Counted from the stretch's first letter, positions 8,300 through 14,935 are shown. The stretch: DNA of 17,540 nucleotides from Promethearchaeota archaeon (GCA_013375495.1 JABXKC010000047.1:1-17540), one strand, 5' to 3'. The notes: generated by a model not told the origin, from the sequence alone. Translations and numbers: made by a program.

Positions 8300-9148
8300 A
8301 TGAGTAGTAATTTAAAAGGATTTAGAGTTGCATGCCCAAAATGTGGAACAGAAAAGCAGATTAACGTTCCAGAATCACTATTTTATCAAAAAAAATTTGG
8401 TACGGTGAAGATTAAGATACCACAAGGAGCTGTTTGTAAGGATCACCATTTTATAGTTTTTATTTCTACTAAAGGTCAAATCGTTGGGTATGATGTAATA
8501 GACACTTCTGTTTCCTCAGATCAAGGCGCTAACGTGTCAAAAGAAATAATCGATTTGACTTTGGATGAATTGATTGATGCTTTTGGCTTCAATTGCGTAG
8601 CAGGTTTGATACACGCTAAATTATTTGATTATTCATCTTTTGTCGTAAGAAGTGAAGAATTTAATATTAATATAGAACAATTAGACGAAATGTTTGATAG
8701 ATTAATACCTCTTCAGTATCGAAATAATAATGCTATAAAAGATGTGGAATTCGATACATACGTATTTACTAATGAGGATTATTTCTATACAGCATTTAAA
8801 AATAATAATACCGATTCGTTTTTAATCAATAATCGCAAACATATCATACACAAACCATGGGAATCAGCATGTGAATTTGAAAAATCAATATTAGAGAACG
8901 CTTTAGGAAGGAACGATAAAGGCGAGCAACTGAAATATTTAGCTCAATATATTCTTCGATTTATAAAAGATGTAGAATTCACTAAAACGCTATTAGAGAA
9001 TAGTAAAAGTATTAGTGAAAAGGATTTAATAAAGCAGCTAAAAGAAAAATTGATAGTATCGACAATTAATAAAAAAAGGGTCTTATTCATAAAAGAATTT
9101 ATTAAACAAAGATTTTCGAATGAACTAAGCGCTAAAATAAAGGGTTAA
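8300..9148 (+). CDS. Uncharacterised protein with N-terminal Cys/His metal-site module
   Basis: I do not recognise this 282-residue protein as a named family. Residues ~1-68 look like a compact beta-rich module with a probable zinc site: C12-P-K-C15 and, about 30 residues on, C46-K-D-H49-H50. The middle (~75-120) carries a long helix-like stretch and the segment VAGLIHAKLFDYSSF. The C-terminal part (~190-282) is charged and predicted helical, rich in Lys, Glu and Ile. No signal peptide or membrane segment is visible. The N-terminal pattern (CPxCG, then VPES, then a CxxHH-F strand) is one I associate loosely with archaeal, possibly Asgard, orphan proteins; I cannot verify this. The gene has a strong ribosome-binding site and stands alone, 139 nt before the LsrF-like gene. 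Function unknown. Confidence 0.8.
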   Translation: MSSNLKGFRVACPKCGTEKQINVPESLFYQKKFGTVKIKIPQGAVCKDHHFIVFISTKGQIVGYDVIDTSVSSDQGANVSKEIIDLTLDELIDAFGFNCVAGLIHAKLFDYSSFVVRSEEFNINIEQLDEMFDRLIPLQYRNNNAIKDVEFDTYVFTNEDYFYTAFKNNNTDSFLINNRKHIIHKPWESACEFEKSILENALGRNDKGEQLKYLAQYILRFIKDVEFTKTLLENSKSISEKDLIKQLKEKLIVSTINKKRVLFIKEFIKQRFSNELSAKIKG

Positions 9149-9252
9149 ACTAACTCTCTTTATTATAAACTATTTCTTTTAAGATATTACTTTTCTATGG
9201 AAAAGTACAAAAAAGATAATGAATTTATATTTTTCATCCTTTATCAAAAAAG

Positions 9253-9260
9253 TTATATAT
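9253..9260 (+). promoter_or_regulatory. TATA-like box of the LsrF-like gene
   Basis: TTATATAT preceded by an A-rich stretch (AAAAAG, BRE-like) is centred about 31 nt before the ATG at 9288. This implies transcription starting within a few bases of the start codon. Confidence 0.55.
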
Positions 9261-9287
9261 ATGAAAATAGACTAAAGTGGATTAAAT

Positions 9288-10070
9288 ATGGATTGGGGAA
9301 TGCAAAACCGATTGGCAAGAATTATAAAGCCTAAATCAGGGCGTTGTGTCATGCTTGCGGTGGATCATGGATACTTCGGTAATATTCCGGGTTCTTTAAA
9401 GTGTTTTGGAGATTTAAATCCTCTATTTCAATATGCGGATGCCCTAATGCTTACTCGCGGGATGCTGAGGAGTTGTGTATCAGCTGATTTCGATATTCCA
9501 ATTGTTTTAAGAGTATCAGCGGGTGCTAGCATGTTAAAAGAGCTTTCAAACGAAGAAATTAACGTAACCATCGAAGAAGCTATACGATTAAACGTATCAG
9601 CGATCACTTGCTCAATTTTTGTTGGTGGAGAATTTGAAAAACAAAGTTTAATGAACCTATCCAAACTTGTTAATTGGGGACAAGAATACGGTATTCCAAG
9701 TTTAGCAGTCACTGCGGTTGGAAGAGAAATGGTGAGAGATGACCGTTACTTAGGAATGGCTAGCAGAATGGCCGCGGAGTTAGGAGCTACTTTTGTTAAA
9801 ACTTACTATTGCGAAAATTTCGAAAATGTTACTAGTATTTGCCCCGTGCCCGTTGTTATTGCGGGAGGAAAGAAAACGCCTGAGAGAGAAGCACTCCAAA
9901 TGGCTAAGAATGCTATTAATGCTGGAGCTGTAGGCGTAGATATGGGGCGGAATATATTCCAATCTGATAAACCTATAGGAATGATTCGCGCAGTGAGAGC
10001 AATTGTTCACGAAAATGCTTCAGTTGATGAAGCTTATGGAATATATCAAGATGGTCCAACAGGACTGTAA
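9288..10070 (+). CDS. LsrF-like class I aldolase/thiolase (DeoC/FbaB superfamily)
   Basis: A 260-residue (beta/alpha)8 class I aldolase. Long stretches match bacterial LsrF (3-hydroxy-5-phosphonooxypentane-2,4-dione thiolase, final step of autoinducer-2 breakdown) as I remember it: DWGMQ at residues 2-6, VMLAVDHGYF (21-30), LMLTRGMLRS (53-62), MVRDDRY (148-154), KTYY (171-174), VIAGGKKTPEREAL (190-203) and GVDMGRNIFQSD (216-227). K171 is the predicted Schiff-base lysine, equivalent to K203 of the E. coli enzyme. The N-terminal extension of about 30 residues in E. coli LsrF is missing; the start lies exactly at the conserved DWGM. No other lsr gene is in the window, so the true substrate may be a different phosphorylated ketose. 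Related archaeal enzymes are fructose-bisphosphate aldolase and aminodeoxyheptulosonate synthase, but the match to LsrF looks closer. It ends in a T-rich terminator and is convergent with a dehydrogenase. Confidence 0.88.
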   Translation: MDWGMQNRLARIIKPKSGRCVMLAVDHGYFGNIPGSLKCFGDLNPLFQYADALMLTRGMLRSCVSADFDIPIVLRVSAGASMLKELSNEEINVTIEEAIRLNVSAITCSIFVGGEFEKQSLMNLSKLVNWGQEYGIPSLAVTAVGREMVRDDRYLGMASRMAAELGATFVKTYYCENFENVTSICPVPVVIAGGKKTPEREALQMAKNAINAGAVGVDMGRNIFQSDKPIGMIRAVRAIVHENASVDEAYGIYQDGPTGL

Positions 10071-10071
10071 A

Positions 10072-10089
10072 TTTTTTTTCTTTTTTATT
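10072..10089 (+). terminator. T-rich transcription terminator
   Basis: Starting two bases after the stop codon of the LsrF-like gene is a run of eight T, a C, then six more T (interrupted only by C and A). Oligo-T tracts on the coding strand are the usual archaeal termination signal. Confidence 0.6.
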
Positions 10090-10126
10090 TAAGTTATTTG
10101 TATTTCTTAATAGATGAATTTTAGGA

Positions 10127-11179
10127 TTATTCAACCGCATTAGGTTCTAATATAACTTTCAACGATTCTGATGCTTCACTAACAACTTTAAAGGCGTTTT
10201 CTGCTTTATTTAGAGGAAAACGATGAGTTATTAACTCCGTGACATTGATCCTTTTTGATAATATCCACACATATGACTCTTGGAGATCTTCAGGTGCAGC
10301 ACCGTATGAGGTCGTGATTGTAATTTCATTCCTCCAATAATCGTTAATAGGAACTTCTAAATTGACACCAGGCCCTGGTACTGCAAAGAATATCACTGTA
10401 CCTCCCGGCGCTACGCAATTTAAAGCCTGACTGGCTGCTGGTAAAGCTCCTGTGCATACGATAACGATGTCAGCTAGTTTATTATCATTAAATTCTCTAA
10501 GTTTCAAAGGTAAATCCTCACTTGCATGAAAAGTTTTATCAGCCCCAAACTTAGTTATCTTATCTAACCTATAACTACTAATATCTGTTGCAAAAACTTT
10601 TTTTGCGCCTCTTAATTTTGCTAACTGCGCGTGTAAGATTCCTGATACTCCACTACCTAATATTAAAACAGTTATACCTTTTCTAACATTAGCTAATCTT
10701 TGTGCTCTGCAAACACAACCAAAAGGTTCTATAAATACGCCTTCCTCATAAGATACAGACTTATCTAATACGAACACACCTTTTTTTTCAATATTCACAC
10801 TCGGGATTCTTACATATTCAGAAAAACCTCCTGGATCGAAATTAGTGTTGTGGAGCAAATCACAAGCTGTGTGGTGTCCGTGATTACAATAATAACAATT
10901 AAAACATGGAACATGATGAGAAACAAATACCCGATCTCCGATTTTAAATCCCTTCAGATCAATTCCTATTTCTACGATGTCTCCTGCAATTTCGTGTCCA
11001 AGGATTAAGTTATCTACTCCCAATTTTTTCATTTTCGCAAATCTATAGTATTCTAAAACATCAGAACCGCAGATTCCTGATTTTTTAACTTTTACCAATA
11101 ATTCTCCTGATCCTATTATTGGTTTGGGAATCTCATCAAGTCTAATATCATTATTATTATAATATCGAGCAACTTTCAT
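10127..11179 (-). CDS. Zinc-dependent medium-chain alcohol/polyol dehydrogenase
   Basis: A 350-residue MDR-superfamily oxidoreductase of the threonine/sorbitol dehydrogenase type. Catalytic zinc ligands are C37 (GICGSD), H62-E63 (GHE) and the E151 region (EPFGC). The structural zinc lobe has C92, C95, C98 and C106. The Rossmann nucleotide site is G175-S-G-V-S-G180, and D199 at the end of the second strand favours NAD(H) over NADP(H). It is cytoplasmic, full length for the family, and begins at ATG 11179 with weak upstream signals. Its 3' end faces the LsrF-like gene with 56 nt between them, so they are not an operon, though both could act on related sugar or polyol intermediates. The exact substrate cannot be assigned; threonine, 2,3-butanediol and sugar-alcohol dehydrogenases share these motifs. 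Confidence 0.92.
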   Translation of the reverse strand: MKVARYYNNNDIRLDEIPKPIIGSGELLVKVKKSGICGSDVLEYYRFAKMKKLGVDNLILGHEIAGDIVEIGIDLKGFKIGDRVFVSHHVPCFNCYYCNHGHHTACDLLHNTNFDPGGFSEYVRIPSVNIEKKGVFVLDKSVSYEEGVFIEPFGCVCRAQRLANVRKGITVLILGSGVSGILHAQLAKLRGAKKVFATDISSYRLDKITKFGADKTFHASEDLPLKLREFNDNKLADIVIVCTGALPAASQALNCVAPGGTVIFFAVPGPGVNLEVPINDYWRNEITITTSYGAAPEDLQESYVWILSKRINVTELITHRFPLNKAENAFKVVSEASESLKVILEPNAVE

Positions 11180-11320
11180 AGTAAGGTCAATTTAGATTCA
11201 AATTTTAATTATTATTGATAATATGTTGTGTATTAGATTAAATCTTTATTTAAAATTAATATTTTAAATTTATTAAAGACAATATTTTACCATAATTAAG
11301 AAAAATATTGTGAAAGAAAA

Positions 11321-11785
11321 ATGGTTGAAGTAAAGAAAGAATTATTGGCACCTTGTGGTTTATGGTGCGGTGTGTGTGCAATATATATCGCACATCAAGA
11401 TAATAACACGAAATTTAAAGAGAAATTAATGCCTGTCTATCGCGCTTTTGCAAAAAATGTGGATGATATTGCGTGTACGGGTTGTTTATCTGATGGGATT
11501 GTTTTTCCAGTCTGTAGGGCGTGCCCGGTTAAGAAATGTTGCAAGGAAAAAAATATTGAAGGTTGTTACCAATGTGATGATTTTCCATGTAAATTTGTTG
11601 ATAATTTTCCTATTCCAGTAGGAAAAAAGGTAATTCTAAGAGCGATTCCATATTGGCGTGAACATGGAACAGAAAAATTTGTAGAAGAAGAAAAGAAAAG
11701 ATACCATTGTCCAAATTGTGGAAATCAATTATTTCGGGGAGCAAGAAGATGCAATAAGTGTAAGATTGAGGTCAATGTAGATTAG
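11321..11785 (+). CDS. DUF3795 Cys-rich protein with C-terminal zinc ribbon
   Basis: A 154-residue protein. Residues ~8-95 match the DUF3795 pattern: APCGLWCGVC at the N-terminus, then ACTGC, VCRACPVKKCC and GCYQCDDFPC. Cysteines are at 12, 16, 19, 52, 55, 65, 68, 73, 74, 82, 85 and 90. A second module at 130-147 is a typical four-Cys zinc ribbon (C130-x2-C133, C144-x2-C147). Proteins of this family are widespread in anaerobic archaea and bacteria, have no established function, and may bind Fe-S clusters or zinc. No membrane segment is present. ATG 11321 is preceded by a weak GTGA (11310-11313). It is divergent from the dehydrogenase and convergent with the RHH gene. Confidence 0.85.
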   Translation: MVEVKKELLAPCGLWCGVCAIYIAHQDNNTKFKEKLMPVYRAFAKNVDDIACTGCLSDGIVFPVCRACPVKKCCKEKNIEGCYQCDDFPCKFVDNFPIPVGKKVILRAIPYWREHGTEKFVEEEKKRYHCPNCGNQLFRGARRCNKCKIEVNVD

Positions 11786-11814
11786 AGAATACAAAATAAG
11801 AAAAATAATATTTG

Positions 11815-12021
11815 TTAAGATTTATTATTTTTATTGCTCCGGATAATCATTTTAAAAGTATCTTCTTCTAAATTGTTGAACATTTTTAATTCTTCATCCA
11901 AGAACTCACTCAACGCAGTTCTTATCGCCTCACTTCGACTAGGATATATCCCTAAATCATTTAAAGTTTGAATTGCTTCTAAATACTTTTCAGGCAAATT
12001 TATTGTAATTATCTTCATCAT
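11815..12021 (-). CDS. Ribbon-helix-helix (CopG/Arc-type) DNA-binding protein
   Basis: A 68-residue protein with the typical RHH order: strand at residues 2-9 (MKIITINLP), helix A at ~11-22, and helix B at ~28-44 starting with PSRSEAIRTALSEFL. It would bind DNA as a dimer through the paired strand. The charged tail is short. ATG 12021 is followed directly by a second ATG, so the start may be one codon later. No toxin gene follows in the same direction, so a stand-alone transcriptional regulator is more likely than an antitoxin. Confidence 0.85.
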   Translation of the reverse strand: MMKIITINLPEKYLEAIQTLNDLGIYPSRSEAIRTALSEFLDEELKMFNNLEEDTFKMIIRSNKNNKS

Positions 12022-12039
12022 TTACAACCCTTAATTTAT

Positions 12040-12050
12040 TTATAATATAA
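12040..12050 (-). promoter_or_regulatory. TATA-like box of the RHH gene
   Basis: An uninterrupted A/T stretch reading TTATATTATAA on the minus strand is centred about 24 nt upstream of the RHH start codon. The rest of 12022-12201 contains repeated TTAAT elements (12115-12175) that could be operators but could also be AT-rich chance; no gene is seen there. Confidence 0.4.
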
Positions 12051-12201
12051 AATTGAACTACATATTCTTTGATTAATTATCTTATTTCGTCGGATGATTT
12101 ATAAATTAAGAGTATTAATCCCTTAATGGTGTTAATAGCTTAATTTTTTACGAATAAGTAATGTTAATTCATTAATATAAAAGAAATAGATTTAATCTTA
12201 T

Positions 12202-12954
12202 TCAAATTGGTTTATTTAGAGACTTAATGTGTAACACCAGAGCAAACGACGATGTGTAAAGTTCAGCATGGCTCATTTCTTTTATTTCTTTTAAAAAGGT
12301 TAGACTATAGTCTTTTTCCCGCTTTAAAAAGTTAATATCTTTAGTTTTCCTATCTTTATCTAAAAACACATCAACCTGTAGCGCATTTTCGTCTAATTTA
12401 TTGGGTAATTGAGGAGTCATATTAAATGTGAAGATTAAATCCGGTTTTGATGAATCTTTTGCATCTATTACAAATAACACATTTGGTTGAGTATAGGAAA
12501 TAAACGATTCTAAATCGTGGAAGAAATCATCAATCCTAATATTAAGATTTGAATCTTCTATAATGCTACAATCGGTAATTTTAGGAAATAAAAATTTCTC
12601 TTTTCCTCTAAACGCAAGATCTATTTCACTTAAACTTAAGAATTTTTTAAAGACATCATCGCTTTTTTCTAACGAAAACTCTTCTGTAATTGGATCAGAC
12701 TTAGCATATAATATTAGAGAACTCGATGATATTAGGTTGATTTTTTGGTAGTATATTTTGGAGTCAGGACTATAAGGTAAATTAATAACATCCTTATTAC
12801 CACCTAATCCAAGTTGAGCCATGATATTCATTGGAACCTGACTTGTTAATGTCAACAATAGAAAAGATCGAACATCTTCGAGTTCAAGAAAATTAGTGAA
12901 TCCTTTAAAATATTCATTCACAATTTTTATTTTATCAACTAATGCTTCGGACAT
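12202..12954 (-). CDS. Uncharacterised protein downstream of a DtxR-family regulator
   Basis: A 250-residue protein I do not recognise. It is acidic to neutral, with no signal peptide, cysteine motif or confident membrane helix. Features are a helical N-terminus (~1-45, FKGFTNFLELEDVRSFLLL), a Gly-rich turn (LGLGGNK, ~48-54), alternating beta-like segments (INLISSSSLILYA, ~72-84; PNVLFVIDAKD, ~157-167; PDLIFTFNMTP, ~171-181) and a hydrophobic C-terminal helix/strand (ELYTSSFALVLHIKSL). It lies 55 nt downstream of the DtxR-like gene on the same strand; an AT-rich TATA-like stretch in the gap (~12975-12989) could also give it its own promoter. Association with metal regulation is only suggested by position. 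Confidence 0.7.
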   Translation of the reverse strand: MSEALVDKIKIVNEYFKGFTNFLELEDVRSFLLLTLTSQVPMNIMAQLGLGGNKDVINLPYSPDSKIYYQKINLISSSSLILYAKSDPITEEFSLEKSDDVFKKFLSLSEIDLAFRGKEKFLFPKITDCSIIEDSNLNIRIDDFFHDLESFISYTQPNVLFVIDAKDSSKPDLIFTFNMTPQLPNKLDENALQVDVFLDKDRKTKDINFLKREKDYSLTFLKEIKEMSHAELYTSSFALVLHIKSLNKPI

Positions 12955-13009
12955 ACCAAATTCATCTGAGAATTGTAATAAATCAATAAAGCATCAATGA
13001 TAATTAAAT

Positions 13010-13423
13010 TTATTTATGATATTTTAAAATGAAGTCGCGGAAGGAATCTTTTACTTCTTGAGTTATATGGTGTTCAATCTCGCAAGAAATTTTCTCAACA
13101 ACTTCCTCATCGTCAATTTTTAAAATATCTTTAAAAAAAGTTCGGAGTAACGAATGAGTCTCTTCCAATTGTAATGCGAATATTTTTCCCTTTTCAGTCA
13201 ACCTAATTGATTTTCGAGGTTCCCACTTTATTAGTTGAGTTTTTTTTAGTTTTTCAAGCATCCCAGAAACTGAAGCAGGCTCAACTTGGAGATTTTCAGC
13301 TATCTCCTTATTTGTTACCCACCCTCCCTTTTTTTTCTTTGAAATATCAAAGATGATGTCTAAATATCTCTGATAGCTCTCTGGTATATCTGAAATTTCG
13401 GGATTTTCTTTATGCTTGGACAT
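13010..13423 (-). CDS. DtxR/MntR-family metal-dependent transcriptional regulator
   Basis: A 137-residue repressor with the two core domains: winged helix-turn-helix (~14-78; TNKEIAENLQVEPASVSGMLEKLKK is the HTH) and the metal-binding dimerisation domain (~80-137). Candidate ligands are H90 (EETH) and C114-x2-E117-H118 (SCEIEHHI), aligned with H79, C102, E105 and H106 of DtxR. Cys at the C102 position is as in iron-sensing DtxR, whereas MntR has Glu there, so Fe(II) sensing is a reasonable inference. There is no C-terminal SH3/FeoA domain, typical of short family members. It is divergent from the PhnN-like gene with 136 nt between them and precedes the unknown gene at 12202. Confidence 0.88.
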   Translation of the reverse strand: MSKHKENPEISDIPESYQRYLDIIFDISKKKKGGWVTNKEIAENLQVEPASVSGMLEKLKKTQLIKWEPRKSIRLTEKGKIFALQLEETHSLLRTFFKDILKIDDEEVVEKISCEIEHHITQEVKDSFRDFILKYHK

Positions 13424-13474
13424 TTTAAGTATGATTGATTATTGCTTTTACATAATGGATAACGCAATTTATTC

Positions 13475-13490
13475 TTAAAAATGTTTTTAA
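13475..13490. promoter_or_regulatory. Candidate operator dyad between dtxR-like and phnN-like genes
   Basis: TTAAAAA and TTTTTAA form a perfect 7-bp inverted repeat around TG. It lies 52 nt before the DtxR-like start and 70 nt before the PhnN-like start. Autoregulation by the DtxR-type dimer is possible, but the site is entirely A/T except for one base, so chance is a real alternative. Confidence 0.3.
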
Positions 13491-13520
13491 AATAATTTGA
13501 AAATGAGGGTCGGTGATTAG

Positions 13521-13536
13521 ACTTAAAAAATATGTA
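13521..13536 (+). promoter_or_regulatory. TATA-like element of the PhnN-like gene
   Basis: ACTTAAAAAATATGTA is centred about 31 nt upstream of GTG 13560, fitting a leaderless transcript and supporting the GTG start; no ribosome-binding site precedes either GTG 13560 or the internal ATG 13590. Confidence 0.4.
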
Positions 13537-13559
13537 AAGTTGATTTCTTTTGAACAATA

Positions 13560-14144
13560 GTGACTGAAAATAAAAAGAATTTTCCGGGAATGTTAATTCT
13601 AGTTGTAGGTAATTCTGGATCTGGAAAAGATTCGATAATAAAGGGAGTAAAAGAAAGATATCATTCTGAATTCAAAAGTCTTTATCTTACTCAAAGATAT
13701 ATAACAAGAGCTGCTTCTGACACTGAGGATAATATTACCATTACACCTGAAAAATTTAAAAAAATGTCAACACAAGGTGAATTTGCACTAGAATGGCATA
13801 TATATGGTCTTGATTATGGTGTACCAATAGAAATCGATGGTTGGTTAAAAAAGGGTCATCCCGTCCTCGTTAATGTCAGTAGGTTAATTGTGAAAAAAGC
13901 TCGTGAGATTTATCAAAATATTTTAGTTGTATTTATAGAAGTTCCTTTTGAAATTACTCTTAAAAGAGTAAAAGAACGCGCAAGAGAAAGTGGAGTCAGA
14001 TTGGAAGAGAGAATTCAAAGGGCAAAGCAAAATCAAAAATTTCCTGATGCCGACTTTTCTGTAGATAATTCCGGAAATCTAGAAGATGCAATTAATCAGT
14101 TTTTAAATTATCTTCTAACTGCTGTTAAAGGAAAAGGAAAATAA
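13560..14144 (+). CDS. phnN: PhnN-like ribose 1,5-bisphosphokinase
   Basis: A 194-residue P-loop kinase of the guanylate-kinase fold. Walker A is GNSGSGKDS (residues 17-25). The order and wording of RYITRAAS (46-53), the following EDNIT, the EWHIYGLDYGV segment (78-88), the EIDGWL segment (91-96) and PVLVN (101-105) track E. coli PhnN closely as I remember it. PhnN phosphorylates ribose 1,5-bisphosphate to PRPP (EC 2.7.4.23), in bacteria at the end of C-P lyase phosphonate breakdown. No phn C-P lyase gene is in the window. In archaea ribose 1,5-bisphosphate is an intermediate of AMP salvage through type III RuBisCO, so linking that pool to PRPP is a plausible role here (inference). The GTG start is preferred; ATG 13590 would leave the P-loop only six residues from the N-terminus. 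It is divergent from the DtxR-like regulator. Confidence 0.85.
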   Translation: MTENKKNFPGMLILVVGNSGSGKDSIIKGVKERYHSEFKSLYLTQRYITRAASDTEDNITITPEKFKKMSTQGEFALEWHIYGLDYGVPIEIDGWLKKGHPVLVNVSRLIVKKAREIYQNILVVFIEVPFEITLKRVKERARESGVRLEERIQRAKQNQKFPDADFSVDNSGNLEDAINQFLNYLLTAVKGKGK

Positions 14145-14195
14145 TAAAACGCATAAAATTTTTCTACTAAGTAAAATTATAATAATTACTTCTAA

Positions 14196-14292
14196 GGCCT
14201 GATTTGTATAGTGGTTAGAGGTTAATTTTTTAATCCGACTAATATTGGGGACTGTGAATCCCTAGAGGCGGGTTCAATTCCCGCATCAGGCC
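14196..14292 (+). tRNA. tRNA-His (GTG) with a 24-nt insertion (probable intron) in the D-loop
   Basis: Acceptor stem GCCTGAT (14197-14203) pairs with ATCAGGC (14285-14291). The His-specific G-1 (14196) faces discriminator C73 (14292). The D-stem is GTAT/ATAT (14206-14209/14242-14245). The anticodon stem GGGGA/TCCCT (14247-14251/14259-14263) encloses CTGTGAA with anticodon GTG at 14254-14256. The T-arm is GCGGG TTCAATT CCCGC (14268-14284). CCA is not encoded. The D-loop is 32 nt instead of about 8; removing 24 nt leaves AGTGGTTA with the conserved GG. The removed segment can be 14216-14239, 14217-14240 or 14218-14241 because TA is repeated at both ends; all give the same mature RNA. Confidence 0.92.
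14218..14241 (+). other. Probable D-loop tRNA intron
   Basis: TTAG (14215-14218) pairs with CTAA (14239-14242), then GGTTAA (14220-14225) pairs with TTAA-T-CC (14230-14236, one bulged T) around a TTTT loop. This forms an extended helix with a small internal loop, compatible with a relaxed bulge-helix-bulge substrate of the archaeal tRNA endonuclease but not a textbook one. The exact ends are ambiguous by up to two bases. Confidence 0.6.
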
Positions 14293-14416
14293 CTCTTATA
14301 TTTTATAAATCTTATTTATTTACTCTATAATGTATTTTGTTTATTATAGAGCAGAAAATTAATATCATTTAATTTATTTTCAATCACAATTTAACGAAAA
14401 GCTTTAGGTTTACATT

Positions 14417-14869
14417 ATGGTTGATTTAGATCCAGATAAACTTCGTGAAATACCTGGGTGGGAAAATGCACCGATTCATATATGCATGGATGCTGATTGC
14501 CGAGGACTGACTTTTTGTTGTAAGCCAGGGCATTCTCTTACATTTGGTTATAAATGCACCAGAGACGAAGCTTTAAAGGATATAGGATTGAGTCAAGAAG
14601 TCTTTATGAAAATTAAGGAAGAATTTTCAAAAGAAAACGATTGGGATTCTGATATTGTTTGTTTTGGCTCAATTTCTTACTGTTGTATGCGACGAGGAGG
14701 GTGTTCACGAAGAGATCCCGCGTTAGAAATAAGATATCCTGATAAAACCAGAGAAGAATACATGGAAATATATTTCGAGAAAAAGAAGGAGTTAGCAAAG
14801 AAAATACTTGAATTTGTGAACGCTAACGGTGGCAAGGAGAAAGTTGGACCTTATTTGGATTTATTTTAA
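14417..14869 (+). CDS. Cys-rich protein resembling methanogenesis marker 9 domain
   Basis: A 150-residue soluble protein with nine cysteines: C23, C28, C34, C35, C47, C82, C89, C90 and C96. The stretch HICMDADCRGLTFCCKPGH (21-39), the following CTRDEALKDIGLS and the IKEEFSKEN segment recall the archaeal methanogenesis marker 9 domain as I remember it; this is from memory and moderate. The paired CC motifs suggest a metal or Fe-S site. The C-terminal ~50 residues are a charged helix (EEYMEIYFEKKKELAKKILEF). No methanogenesis genes are in the window, so presence alone does not imply methanogenesis. It follows the tRNA by 124 nt and precedes the DHH gene by 66 nt on the same strand, possibly in one transcript. 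Confidence 0.75.
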   Translation: MVDLDPDKLREIPGWENAPIHICMDADCRGLTFCCKPGHSLTFGYKCTRDEALKDIGLSQEVFMKIKEEFSKENDWDSDIVCFGSISYCCMRRGGCSRRDPALEIRYPDKTREEYMEIYFEKKKELAKKILEFVNANGGKEKVGPYLDLF

Positions 14870-14935
14870 AATGAAATTTAAAAAATAGATTTACTCTTAT
14901 CATTTAATTAATTTACTGCGAGCTAACAAATAAGA

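Noticed and set aside
9288..11179. LsrF-like and dehydrogenase genes as one operon
   Set aside because: They are convergent and separated by a T-rich terminator, so they cannot share a transcript.
11815..12021. RHH protein as antitoxin of a toxin-antitoxin pair
   Set aside because: No toxin-like small gene lies next to it in the same direction; the neighbours are a DUF3795 gene on the other strand and a large unknown gene 180 nt away with a different start.
12100..12180. Series of TTAAT elements as an origin or CRISPR-like repeat
   Set aside because: The units are only five bases, irregularly spaced and in very AT-rich DNA. There is no CRISPR array anywhere in the window.
14196..14292. tRNA-His as an integration (att) site for a mobile element
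   Set aside because: No integrase gene is in the window and I saw no direct repeat of the tRNA 3' end downstream.
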